6,930 bases of DNA from Flavobacteriaceae bacterium (GCA_013001365.1 JABDMQ010000269.1:1-6930), one strand, 5' to 3'. Positions 1 through 6,385 are shown, counted from the stretch's first letter. The notes: generated by a model from the sequence alone, not told the origin. Numbers and translations are program-made.

Positions 1-3
1 ATA

Positions 4-1347
4 TTATATTGCTGCTTTTCTATTCTTTCCGGTTTTCATCAATCCATCATAGTGTTTGTTCAATAAATATGAATTGATTTGCTGCATGGTATCTATCGCT
101 ACACCAACCATGATCAGTAAAGATGTACCTCCAAAGAACAATGCCCAACCTTGCTGAATTCCCATTAGCTTAACAATAATAGCCGGAAAAATCGCTATCA
201 AGGCCAAGAATATGGAACCTGGCAATGTTATTTGGGACATGATTTTATCCAAATATTCAGACGTTTCAGAACCAGGGCGAATACCTGGAATAAACCCTCC
301 ACTTCGCTTAAGGTCATCTGCCATTTTATTTGTTGGCACCGTTATCGCTGTATAGAAATAGGTGAAAACAATAATCAACAGTGCGAACACGATATTGTAC
401 CATAATCCAAAAATATCGGAAAATGCAGTCTGCATCCAAGCACCTACACTTGTATTGCTTAATGAGTTGCCAATTAAACTAGGCACGAACATGATAGCTT
501 GTGCAAAAATTATTGGCATTACACCAGAGGCATTCAGCTTTAATGGCAAGAATTGGCGGGAGCCAAAAACATTCTTCTCATAACCACCAGATTGGGTACG
601 CCTAGCGTATTGCACAGCAATCTTTCGTACTGCCATAACCAGCATGACCGAAGCCAATATAATTACGAACCAAACAATCAGTTCGATCAATATCAACATT
701 GGTCCACCATTGTTTTCTGTAACTCTTGAGGTAAATTCCTGAACAAAAGACTGTGGCAGAGTTGCAATAATACCAACCATAATCAATAAGGAAATACCAT
801 TTCCAATCCCCTTGTCAGTAATTTTTTCTCCTAACCACATCGCGAAAATACACCCAGTAACTAGAATGATCACTGAAGAAAAATAGAACGTAAAGCTTTG
901 GCCTAACAAGAATGCAGATTGCGGAATCCCTAAACTTGGTAAACTAGCTAAGTATCCAGGTGCTTGCACCAAACATATACCTATGGTCAACCACCTTGTA
1001 ATCTGCGTGATCTTTTTCTGCCCACTTGCTCCTTCTTTTTGAAGTTTCTGCAAATAAGGAATAGCTATTCCCATAAGCTGGACAACAATCGAAGCGGAGA
1101 TATATGGCATAATACCCAAAGCAAAAACAGAGGCATTAGCAAAAGCGCCACCAGTAAATGCATTAAGCAAACCTAATAAGCCACTATCAGTTGAATCCTG
1201 TAAACCACCAAGTTGCGCAGCATCAATTCCTGGAAGTACTACTTGCGCACCAAAACGGTATACAAGCAACAACCCAAGTGTCAAGATGATACGGTCACGT
1301 AGCTCCTCTATTTTCCAAACATTCTTTAATGTCTCTATAATCTTCAT
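4..1347 (-). CDS. secY: Protein translocase subunit SecY
   Basis: SecY is the pore-forming subunit of the SecYEG translocon in the inner membrane. It passes unfolded proteins across the membrane and releases transmembrane segments sideways into the lipid. The 447-residue protein has the usual length and about ten hydrophobic segments, the first near residues 19-40. Family landmarks include GIMPYISASIVVQLM (78-92, TM2) and GEKITDKGIGNGISLLI (173-189). The cytoplasmic loop PGIRPG (354-359) contains an arginine that aligns with the essential Arg357 of E. coli SecY, used in SecA/ribosome contact. The ATG at 1345-1347 gives the normal cytoplasmic N-terminus (MKIIETLKNVWKIEELR). The gene begins 13 nt after rplO, its usual place at the end of the spc gene cluster, and its TAA stop lies just inside the window edge. 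No terminator can be seen because the window ends. Identification is near certain. Confidence 0.98.
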   Translation of the reverse strand: MKIIETLKNVWKIEELRDRIILTLGLLLVYRFGAQVVLPGIDAAQLGGLQDSTDSGLLGLLNAFTGGAFANASVFALGIMPYISASIVVQLMGIAIPYLQKLQKEGASGQKKITQITRWLTIGICLVQAPGYLASLPSLGIPQSAFLLGQSFTFYFSSVIILVTGCIFAMWLGEKITDKGIGNGISLLIMVGIIATLPQSFVQEFTSRVTENNGGPMLILIELIVWFVIILASVMLVMAVRKIAVQYARRTQSGGYEKNVFGSRQFLPLKLNASGVMPIIFAQAIMFVPSLIGNSLSNTSVGAWMQTAFSDIFGLWYNIVFALLIIVFTYFYTAITVPTNKMADDLKRSGGFIPGIRPGSETSEYLDKIMSQITLPGSIFLALIAIFPAIIVKLMGIQQGWALFFGGTSLLIMVGVAIDTMQQINSYLLNKHYDGLMKTGKNRKAAI

Positions 1348-1360
1348 TCTATATACAATC

Positions 1361-1813
1361 TTATAATGTCACTGCCTCTCCACCAGCCGCTTCAATAGCA
1401 GCCTTAGCCGATGCGGTGAATTTATGAGCAGTTACTTTAAGTTTTGCTTTTAATTCTCCTCGTCCTAAAATTTTAACTAGGTCATTCTTACCAGCAAGCC
1501 TATGATGAACGAACGATTCAAGATCCACTGATCCTTTGATCTTCTTATCATCAACCATTTGCTGCAAGGTATCCAAATTAATGCCTTGATATTCTTTCCT
1601 ATTGATATTGGTAAAACCGAATTTAGGCACACGTCTTTGAAGTGGCATTTGCCCACCTTCAAAACCAATTTTCCGAGAGTAACCAGATCTTGATTTGGCT
1701 CCTTTATGACCTCTTCGTGAAGTTCCTCCTTTACCAGATCCTTGACCTCTTCCTACTCGTTTTCCTTGAGTCTTGTTCGATCCCTCTGCAGGTTTTAAAT
1801 TACTTAAATTCAT
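1361..1813 (-). CDS. rplO: 50S ribosomal protein L15 (uL15)
   Basis: L15 is a late-assembly protein of the large subunit that threads a basic, glycine-rich extension into 23S rRNA. The 150-residue product shows that extension clearly at residues 17-50, rich in Gly, Arg and Lys (GKRVGRGQGSGKGG and onward). It is followed by FEGGQMPLQRRVPKFGF (51-67), typical of the family. The globular C-terminal domain carries the L15 signature at about 113-145 (VKILGRGELK through to AGG). Length is normal. The ATG at 1811-1813 follows rpmD by 12 nt and has an A-rich leader (AACGGAAA) without a good Shine-Dalgarno sequence. Order rpmD-rplO-secY is the conserved spc arrangement. Confidence 0.98.
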   Translation of the reverse strand: MNLSNLKPAEGSNKTQGKRVGRGQGSGKGGTSRRGHKGAKSRSGYSRKIGFEGGQMPLQRRVPKFGFTNINRKEYQGINLDTLQQMVDDKKIKGSVDLESFVHHRLAGKNDLVKILGRGELKAKLKVTAHKFTASAKAAIEAAGGEAVTL

Positions 1814-1825
1814 TTTCCGTTCTTA

Positions 1826-2008
1826 TTATTTTGTCTCTTCTACAGAAACTAAATGTTGTACTTTATTCACCATACCTAGGATGTTTGGTGTGGCATCATG
1901 CTCTACTACTTGACCAATTCTCTTCAACCCTAGAGCCTCCAATGTTCTCTTTTGGTTCTTTGTACGATTGATCGCACTTTTCATTTTTATTACTTTGATC
2001 TTTGCCAT
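1826..2008 (-). CDS. rpmD: 50S ribosomal protein L30 (uL30)
   Basis: L30 is a small protein on the surface of the large subunit. The 60-residue product starts MAKIKVIKMKSAI and continues with RTLEALGLKRIGQVVEHDAT (21-40), the characteristic L30 core in which a helix is followed by a strand. This is the usual short bacterial form without the long extension of archaeal and eukaryotic L7/L30. The gene sits between rpsE (12 nt upstream) and rplO (12 nt downstream), as in most bacteria that keep rpmD. An AAGGA lies three bases before the ATG; this is close for a functional Shine-Dalgarno sequence. Confidence 0.97.
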   Translation of the reverse strand: MAKIKVIKMKSAINRTKNQKRTLEALGLKRIGQVVEHDATPNILGMVNKVQHLVSVEETK

Positions 2009-2020
2009 CTTTCCTTAATA

Positions 2021-2545
2021 TTATCCTTTAAATACTTTCTCGACAGAAATACCTCTATCTCTAGCAATAGTTCTCGCATCCCTTAATTGCAACAAGGCAT
2101 CAAAAGTTGCCTTTACTGCATTATGGGGATTAGAAGACCCTTGAGACTTCGATAATACATCATGCACGCCAACCGCTTCCAATACAGTTCGAACTGCGCC
2201 ACCTGCAATAACTCCTGTACCAGGTGCTGCCGGTATAATGTTTACTCGTGCACCACCATATTTTCCTTTCTGTGCATGAGGCAATGTCCCTTTGACCAAA
2301 GGAATACGTACTAGATTCTTCTTGGCATCTTCAATTGCCTTGGCAATTGCACTTGCCACGTCTTTGGATTTACCAAGACCATGACCAACAACGCCAGCTT
2401 CGTCTCCAACAACAACTATTGCTGAAAAACCGAAAGCACGGCCACCTTTGGTTACTTTAGTCACCCTTTGAACACCAACTAGACGATCCTTGAGATCCAA
2501 TCCACCTGGTTTTACTAGTTCTGCACTTTTATACTTTTGATACAT
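2021..2545 (-). CDS. rpsE: 30S ribosomal protein S5 (uS5)
   Basis: S5 sits at the mRNA entry side of the small subunit and, with S4 and S12, affects decoding accuracy and mRNA unwinding. The 174-residue protein has a short variable N-terminus, then the double-stranded-RNA-binding-like domain at about 19-83 with the family signature from GRAFGFSAIVVVGDEAGVVG (35-54) into HGLGKSKDVASAI. The C-terminal domain follows from about 95, with GGARVNIIPAAPGTGVIAGG (97-116) and AVGVHDVLSKSQGSSNPHN. Length is normal for Bacteroidota. The start at 2543-2545 is the only ATG near the expected N-terminus. An AAGGA that overlaps the rplR stop codon lies four bases upstream. It is 7 nt downstream of rplR. Confidence 0.98.
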   Translation of the reverse strand: MYQKYKSAELVKPGGLDLKDRLVGVQRVTKVTKGGRAFGFSAIVVVGDEAGVVGHGLGKSKDVASAIAKAIEDAKKNLVRIPLVKGTLPHAQKGKYGGARVNIIPAAPGTGVIAGGAVRTVLEAVGVHDVLSKSQGSSNPHNAVKATFDALLQLRDARTIARDRGISVEKVFKG

Positions 2546-2552
2546 AATTTCC

Positions 2553-2906
2553 TTAGAATTTTAATCCTGCTTCTCTTGCGCCATCGGCTAATGATTTTAC
2601 TCTTCCATGGTATAAATAACCACCTCTATCAAAAGAAATAGTATTTATTCCAGCTTTCAGGGCTTTTTCTCCTACCGCTTTACCTACTTCGGCAGCAATC
2701 TCGATTTTTGTCCCTTTGGCCTTAATGCCTTTATCTCTTGAAGATGCAGCAGCTAAGGTTTTTCCAGTAACATCATCTACAATTTGAGCATATATCTCTT
2801 TATTGCTCCTAAAAACAGCCAATCGAGGTCTTGCATCTGTTCCAGAAACAACCTTGCGAATCCTGTTTTTTATTCTTGCTCTTCTTTCGTTTTTAGTTAA
2901 TGCCAT
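2553..2906 (-). CDS. rplR: 50S ribosomal protein L18 (uL18)
   Basis: L18 binds 5S rRNA together with L5 and helps dock it in the central protuberance of the large subunit. The 117-residue product has the basic N-terminus (KNERRARIKNRIRK, 5-18) that contacts 5S rRNA. The conserved RPRLAVFRSNKEIYAQIVDD (27-46) follows, and the protein ends with the hallmark FDRGGYLYHGRVKSLADGAR (92-111). The C-terminus GLKF is typical. Its length matches the bacterial family. The leader is A/T-rich (TAATATAAGTT) with no Shine-Dalgarno sequence. Its 5S partner L5 is encoded four genes upstream in the same transcript. Confidence 0.98.
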   Translation of the reverse strand: MALTKNERRARIKNRIRKVVSGTDARPRLAVFRSNKEIYAQIVDDVTGKTLAAASSRDKGIKAKGTKIEIAAEVGKAVGEKALKAGINTISFDRGGYLYHGRVKSLADGAREAGLKF

Positions 2907-2917
2907 AACTTATATTA

Positions 2918-3460
2918 TTAAGCTGATTTACCTGCTTTTCTTCTTAATTCTTCTCCAACAAACTTGACACCTTTTCCTTTGTAAGGTTCCGGTTTACGGA
3001 AACCGCGAATCTTAGCTGCTACTTGTCCAACTAATTGCTTATCATGTGATGTCAATTTCACTATTGGGTTCTTTCCTTTTTCTGAAATAGTTTCGACTTT
3101 CACTTCTGGAGCTATGTTCAAAACTATATTATGAGAAAATCCTAAAGCCAAATCCAACTTCTGTCCTTGATTGGTCGCTCTGTATCCTACTCCAACTAAT
3201 TCTAATTCTTTGGTCCATCCTTTCGAAACGCCTTCGATCATATTATTCATAAGTGACCTGTAGAGACCGTGTTTAGCCTTATCTTCCTTGCTGTCTGCAG
3301 AACGCCTGACCAATATGTTACCTTCTTCAACTTTAATGTCGACTGTATCAAACTCTTGGGTCAATTCTCCTAATTTACCTTTTACAGTCACAACATTATC
3401 CTTAATATCGACTGTTACGCCTTCTGGGATTGCAACTGGGTTATTTCCTATTCTAGACAT
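2918..3460 (-). CDS. rplF: 50S ribosomal protein L6 (uL6)
   Basis: L6 lies near the GTPase-associated centre of the large subunit, next to the sarcin-ricin loop, and is needed late in 50S assembly. The 180-residue protein has the two homologous L6 domains, roughly 1-82 and 83-175. Visible landmarks are MSRIGNNPVAIPEGV at the N-terminus, ELVGVGYRA (87-95) at the domain junction, and the family signature PEPYKGKGVKF (157-167), followed by VGEELRRKAGKSA. Length is normal. The ATG at 3458-3460 comes 21 nt after rpsH, the second-longest gap inside the window. The leader is A-rich with at best a weak GAGA. Confidence 0.98.
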   Translation of the reverse strand: MSRIGNNPVAIPEGVTVDIKDNVVTVKGKLGELTQEFDTVDIKVEEGNILVRRSADSKEDKAKHGLYRSLMNNMIEGVSKGWTKELELVGVGYRATNQGQKLDLALGFSHNIVLNIAPEVKVETISEKGKNPIVKLTSHDKQLVGQVAAKIRGFRKPEPYKGKGVKFVGEELRRKAGKSA

Positions 3461-3481
3461 GATTCTGTTCTCTTTAACTAA

Positions 3482-3880
3482 TTAGTAAACGTAACACAGT
3501 ACTTCTCCGCCAACATTCTCTCTACGAGCTTGTTTTCCCGTCATGACACCATGAGAAGTCGAGATTATTGCAATACCTAGTCCATTAAGGATTCGCGGAA
3601 GTTCGTCTTTTCCTGCATACCGACGTAATCCAGGTGTACTGATTCTTTGCAATTTCTTGATTACAGGTTCTTTTGTTTCCTTATTGTACTTAAGGGCTAT
3701 CTTGATTATGCCCTGTACTGTGTTGTCTTCGAACTTGTAGCTTAAAATATATCCTTGATCGAACAATATCTTAGTGATCTCTTTCTTTAGATTAGATGCC
3801 GGAATTTCAACCACTCTGTGATTGGCCCTTACAGCATTTCTAATTCTTGTTAAATAATCCGCTATTGGATCTGTATACAT
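3482..3880 (-). CDS. rpsH: 30S ribosomal protein S8 (uS8)
   Basis: S8 is a primary binder of 16S rRNA helix 21 and organises the central domain of the small subunit. In E. coli it is also the translational repressor of the spc operon. The 132-residue protein has both domains: the N-terminal one with DPIADYLTRIRNA (4-16), and the C-terminal RNA-binding one with RISTPGLRRY (79-88), GLGIAIISTSHGVMT (100-114) and NVGGEVLCYVY at the end. The STSxGVMT loop is the known helix 21 contact. The start at 3878-3880 is preceded by a 60-nt gap, the longest in the window. That gap encodes a hairpin resembling the S8 site of 16S rRNA, so autoregulation at this gene is a reasonable inference. There is no Shine-Dalgarno sequence; the leader just before the ATG reads ATCAATAACT. 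Confidence 0.98.
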   Translation of the reverse strand: MYTDPIADYLTRIRNAVRANHRVVEIPASNLKKEITKILFDQGYILSYKFEDNTVQGIIKIALKYNKETKEPVIKKLQRISTPGLRRYAGKDELPRILNGLGIAIISTSHGVMTGKQARRENVGGEVLCYVY

Positions 3881-3893
3881 AGTTATTGATTTG

Positions 3894-3930
3894 CGATTTC
3901 AGTTTTCGGCAAATGCCGAACTTAAAACCA
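3894..3930 (-). promoter_or_regulatory. Putative S8-binding mRNA hairpin upstream of rpsH (mimic of 16S rRNA helix 21)
   Basis: In the minus-strand transcript the 5' arm UGGUUUUAAGUUCGGC (3930-3915) pairs with the 3' arm GCCGAAAACUGAAAUCG (3910-3894) around the tetraloop AUUU. The upper stem has six base pairs (3915-3920 with 3905-3910). Opposite it, A3904 and A3903 are unpaired. Then come G3921-C3902, A3922-U3901, a bulged A3923, and seven more pairs, including three G-U wobbles, down to 3930/3894. From memory, helix 21 of E. coli 16S has the same layout: A595 bulged, A596-U644, G597-C643, 641 and 642 unpaired, U598-A640, with seven pairs from 588-594 to 645-651. AAGU and AAACUG here match the rRNA core (AAGU and AUACUG in E. 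coli, AAACUG in B. subtilis). The element ends 13 nt before the rpsH ATG. It has no U-tract, so it is not an intrinsic terminator. S8 binding is inferred, not shown. Confidence 0.75.
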
Positions 3931-3940
3931 ATTTATAATT

Positions 3941-4210
3941 TTACCAACTTGCTTTTCTTACTCCAGGTATTAAACCTTTATTAGCCATTTCACGGAATAA
4001 GACACGAGAGATACCAAATGTTCGCATATATCCTTTAGGTCTTCCTGTAAGTTTACATCTGTTATGCATTCTTATAGGAGATGCGTTTCTTGGAAGTCGC
4101 TGCAATGCCTCATAGTCTCCAGCTTCTTTCAAAGCTTTTCTCTTTTCAGCATATTTAGCAACCGTTTTTGCTCTTTTAACCTCTCGGGCTTTCATTGATT
4201 CTTTCGCCAT
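3941..4210 (-). CDS. rpsN: 30S ribosomal protein S14 (uS14), zinc-independent form
   Basis: S14 is a late-assembly protein of the head of the small subunit, near S3 and S10. The 89-residue product is the longer bacterial type. A basic helical N-terminal half (MAKESMKAREVKRAKTVAKY) is followed by the signature region at 47-74, containing NRCKLTGRPKGYMRTFGISR (50-69) and then LFRE. It has only one cysteine, Cys52, so it cannot form the CXXC-CXXC zinc site of the short S14 paralogue and belongs to the C-minus class. It starts 2 nt after the rplE stop, with start codon context GTCATGGCG, so translational coupling with L5 is likely. The 60-nt gap after it holds the hairpin ahead of rpsH. Confidence 0.98.
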   Translation of the reverse strand: MAKESMKAREVKRAKTVAKYAEKRKALKEAGDYEALQRLPRNASPIRMHNRCKLTGRPKGYMRTFGISRVLFREMANKGLIPGVRKASW

Positions 4211-4212
4211 GA

Positions 4213-4764
4213 CTAATTGTTTTTAAAAGGTATTCCTAATTCCGTTAACAATGACTGTGCTTCTTTATCTGTATCAGCAGTGGTCACAAATGTTATGTCC
4301 ATTCCTGATATCTTGTTTACTTTATCAATATCGATTTCAGGGAAAATAATCTGCTCCGTAACACCAAGATTATAATTCCCTCTACCATCAAAACCAGATG
4401 CCTTGATACCGTTGAAATCTCTTACTCTTGGTAATGCTGTAGTTACGAGCCTATCCAGAAACTCATACATGCGCTCACCTCTCAAGGTTACTTTGGCGCC
4501 AATTGGCATGCCTTTTCTTAATTTGAATGAGGCAACATCTTTCTTTGATATAGTTGCAACAGCTCTTTGGCCAGTAATATTAGATAACTCATCGATTGCA
4601 TGATCAATGAGCTTCTTATCTGCCACAGCTGCTCCAACACCACGAGAAAGAACTATTTTCTCAAGTTTAGGCACTTGCATCACATTGTTGTAACCGAATT
4701 CTTCTTTTAAAGCAGAGATTACCCTGTCCTTATATTCTTGTTTTAATCTTGGTGTATAGTCCAT
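4213..4764 (-). CDS. rplE: 50S ribosomal protein L5 (uL5)
   Basis: L5 binds 5S rRNA in the central protuberance and contributes to the bridge with the small-subunit head and to contact with P-site tRNA. The 183-residue protein is of normal bacterial length. It shows PRLKQEYKDRV (5-15), the L5 signature region KLEKIVLSRGVGAAVADKK (33-51), then ITGQRAVATISKKDVASFKL (63-82), MPIGAKVTLRGERMYEFLDR (86-105) and SGFDGRGNYNLGVTEQIIFP (123-142). It ends with a TAG stop, while most neighbours use TAA. The gap to rplX is only 2 nt. In E. coli this junction carries the S8 repressor site; no comparable helix 21-like fold is apparent here. Confidence 0.98.
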   Translation of the reverse strand: MDYTPRLKQEYKDRVISALKEEFGYNNVMQVPKLEKIVLSRGVGAAVADKKLIDHAIDELSNITGQRAVATISKKDVASFKLRKGMPIGAKVTLRGERMYEFLDRLVTTALPRVRDFNGIKASGFDGRGNYNLGVTEQIIFPEIDIDKVNKISGMDITFVTTADTDKEAQSLLTELGIPFKNN

Positions 4765-4766
4765 AA

Positions 4767-5102
4767 TTAAACTACTTGATCAGATTTTTTTGCTATTCTC
4801 TCTTTCTTCTCACCATCCATTCTATATCCCACTCTTGTAGCTTCACCACTTTTTGGGTCGATTAAAGACAAATTAGATATATGAATAGGTGCTTCTTTCT
4901 CTACAATACCACCTTGAGGGTTCTGAGCACTGGGCTTGGTGTGTTTTTTAACCATGTTTGTTCCCTCTACTATGGCTTTGTTCTTATCAATGAGGACTTT
5001 TAGAATCTTGCCTTCACTCCCTTTATGGTCGCCAGCAATTATCTTGACAGTATCTCCTGATTTTAATTTCAATTTTCCCATTTTGATAATTCTTCTAAAC
5101 AT
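4767..5102 (-). CDS. rplX: 50S ribosomal protein L24 (uL24)
   Basis: L24 is one of the first proteins to bind 23S rRNA and initiates 50S assembly; it ends up near the exit of the peptide tunnel. The KOW motif is at about 13-40 (KSGDTVKIIAGDHKGSEGKI and on), followed by the family hallmark VEGTNMVKKHTKP (45-57), NPQGGIVEKEAPIHISNL (61-78) and DPKSGEATRVGYR. The start is uncertain. The ATG at 5100-5102 shares its A with the rplN stop (TAATG) and has GAGGTG five bases upstream, giving 111 residues. A second ATG at 5079-5081 gives 104 residues beginning MGKLKLKSGDTV, which is closer to the usual L24 N-terminus. The extra MFRRIIK looks unlike the family, so both starts remain open. Confidence 0.95.
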   Translation of the reverse strand: MFRRIIKMGKLKLKSGDTVKIIAGDHKGSEGKILKVLIDKNKAIVEGTNMVKKHTKPSAQNPQGGIVEKEAPIHISNLSLIDPKSGEATRVGYRMDGEKKERIAKKSDQVV

Positions 5103-5470
5103 TAAAGCACCTCTGGTGCCAACGAGACAATCTTCATGAATTGTTTATCTCTTAACTCTCTTGCTACAGGACCGAAAACACGGGTTCCTCTCATCTCTCC
5201 AGTAGGGTTAAGGAGCACACAGGCATTATCATCAAATCTGATATAAGACCCGTCTGGTCTTCTAACTTCTTTAACTGTACGCACCACTACTGCTGTTGAA
5301 ACTGCTCCCTTTTTTATACTTCCGTTAGGTGTAGCATCTTTTACAGAAACGACAATCTTGTCTCCAACTGAAGCGTAACGTCTTTTTGTTCCTCCCAATA
5401 CCCGGATAGTCAAAACTTCTTTTGCTCCAGTATTATCGGCTACCTTTAATCTTGATTCTTGTTGTAACAT
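5102..5470 (-). CDS. rplN: 50S ribosomal protein L14 (uL14)
   Basis: L14 is a beta-barrel protein on the subunit interface that forms bridge B8 with the small subunit. It is also the binding site of the silencing factor RsfS. The 122-residue sequence is standard from MLQQESRLKVADNTGAKEVL (1-20) through VLGGTKRRYASVGD (24-37). The L14 signature region follows at about 60-87 (RRPDGSYIRFDDNACVLL, 70-87), and the protein ends GPVARELRDKQFMKIVSLAP plus EVL. Length is exactly that expected. It starts 2 nt after rpsQ. Its stop codon overlaps a possible rplX start by one base, a typical arrangement for re-initiation. Confidence 0.98.
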   Translation of the reverse strand: MLQQESRLKVADNTGAKEVLTIRVLGGTKRRYASVGDKIVVSVKDATPNGSIKKGAVSTAVVVRTVKEVRRPDGSYIRFDDNACVLLNPTGEMRGTRVFGPVARELRDKQFMKIVSLAPEVL

Positions 5471-5472
5471 AA

Positions 5473-5730
5473 TTACTTGGCTCTTTCAATGATTTCTACT
5501 AGTCTCCAACATTTGGATTTACTCATAGGACGCGTTTCCATGATTCTTACAGTATCTCCTTCGTTACAATCGTTTGTTTCGTCGTGAGCAACGTACTTCT
5601 TGGTTTTCAAGACGAACTTACCATACATGGGATGCTTAACTTTCTTTACCTCAGCAACCACTATTGATTTTTGCATCTTGTTGCTTGTCACAACACCTAT
5701 ACGCTCTTTTCTTAAATTTCTTTTTTCCAT
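5473..5730 (-). CDS. rpsQ: 30S ribosomal protein S17 (uS17)
   Basis: S17 is an OB-fold primary binder of the 5' domain of 16S rRNA. The 85-residue product has the core GVVTSNKMQKSIVVAEV (12-28), KHPMYGKFVLKTKKYVAHDE (32-51) with the conserved HP-YGK and AHDE elements, CNEGDTVRIMETRPMSKSK (55-73), and the terminal WRLVEI. Length is normal. It lies 12 nt after rpmC and 2 nt before rplN. The leader TTGTATTAGAAG is A/T-rich, and AGAAG directly abuts the ATG, too close to act as a Shine-Dalgarno sequence. Confidence 0.98.
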   Translation of the reverse strand: MEKRNLRKERIGVVTSNKMQKSIVVAEVKKVKHPMYGKFVLKTKKYVAHDETNDCNEGDTVRIMETRPMSKSKCWRLVEIIERAK

Positions 5731-5742
5731 CTTCTAATACAA

Positions 5743-5934
5743 TTACTGAGTATCACGATTATTCAATTCTGTTGCCACTCTTGCTACAGTTCTCCTGATA
5801 GCTCGCAGTTGAATTGGATTCTCTAAAGGAGAAATGGCATGAGCCATTTTTAGGTCAGAGTAACTTTTCTTCAATTCACCAAGCTTTTCCTGTAATTCAG
5901 TAGTAGCTAATTCTTTGATTTCAGATTGTTTCAT
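5743..5934 (-). CDS. rpmC: 50S ribosomal protein L29 (uL29)
   Basis: L29 is a two-helix hairpin protein beside the peptide exit tunnel, close to L23, where trigger factor and SRP dock. The 63-residue product shows the two helices: IKELATTELQEKLGELKKSY (6-25) and, after the loop with PLENPIQLR (36-44), the second helix carrying the signature AIRRTVARVATELNNR (45-60). Length is typical. It lies 11 nt after rplP and 12 nt before rpsQ. The leader TTTAAATAGAT has no Shine-Dalgarno sequence. Confidence 0.97.
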   Translation of the reverse strand: MKQSEIKELATTELQEKLGELKKSYSDLKMAHAISPLENPIQLRAIRRTVARVATELNNRDTQ

Positions 5935-5945
5935 ATCTATTTAAA

Positions 5946-6365
5946 TTAAGCTTCGTAATCACGAGCTACAATGAATTTTGTTTTAACAGGCAATTTCTGT
6001 GCTGCCAATCTCAAAGCTTCTTTCGCGACATCCATTGGTACACCACTTACTTCAAAAATGATTCTTCCTGGTTTGACAACCGCTGCCCAATATTCCACAG
6101 CACCTTTACCTTTACCCATACGTACCTCAAGTGGTTTCTTTGTAATAGGTTTGTCCGGAAAGATCTTTATCCAAAGTTGTCCTTCTCTTTTCATATAACG
6201 TGTCGCAGCAATACGTGCGGCTTCAATTTGACGCGATGTCAAGAATTTAGAATCCAAGGATTTAATCCCGAACATTCCGTTTGAAAGCAAATGTCCTCTT
6301 CCGGAATTTCCTTTCATTCGTCCTTTCTGGACTTTACGGAACTTTGTTCTTTTAGGTTGTAACAT
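5946..6365 (-). CDS. rplP: 50S ribosomal protein L16 (uL16)
   Basis: L16 sits near the peptidyl-transferase centre and A-site tRNA and joins late in 50S assembly. The 139-residue product starts MLQPKRTKFRKVQKGRMKGN and has TSRQIEAARIAATRYMKREG (43-62) and WIKIFPDKPITKKPLEVRMG (65-84). The signature RMGKGKGAVEYW is at 82-93. Arg82 aligns with the arginine that is hydroxylated in E. coli L16; nothing in this window shows whether it is modified here. The C-terminus is ordinary. It follows rpsC by 20 nt with the A-rich leader AAAGTAAAGAAGAA, and its position between rpsC and rpmC is the conserved S10-operon order. Confidence 0.98.
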   Translation of the reverse strand: MLQPKRTKFRKVQKGRMKGNSGRGHLLSNGMFGIKSLDSKFLTSRQIEAARIAATRYMKREGQLWIKIFPDKPITKKPLEVRMGKGKGAVEYWAAVVKPGRIIFEVSGVPMDVAKEALRLAAQKLPVKTKFIVARDYEA

Positions 6366-6385
6366 TTCTTCTTTACTTTAAAAAA

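Noticed and set aside
362..583. Plus-strand open frame opposite secY (also 964-1176)
   Set aside because: Antisense to conserved transmembrane parts of SecY; no family resemblance, no leader or promoter evidence.
1477..1668. Minus-strand 63-codon frame inside rplO
   Set aside because: It is an alternative frame wholly inside a confidently identified L15 gene and resembles no protein I recognise.
1642..1971. 109-codon open frame on the plus strand
   Set aside because: It lies antisense across rplO and rpmD, both clearly identified. Its translation shows no recognisable domain and is explained by the reverse complement of basic ribosomal-protein codons.
3905..3920. Inverted repeat TTCGGCA-TT-TGCCGAA as an intrinsic terminator or a protein operator
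   Set aside because: No U-tract follows in the transcript direction, and it sits inside an essential operon. The flanking pairs and bulges make a helix 21-like RNA fold a better explanation.
3924..3940. Internal promoter for rpsH in the rpsN-rpsH gap
   Set aside because: TATAAATTGG only partly resembles the Bacteroidota -7 box TAnnTTTG, and I could not pair it with a convincing -33 TTG element.
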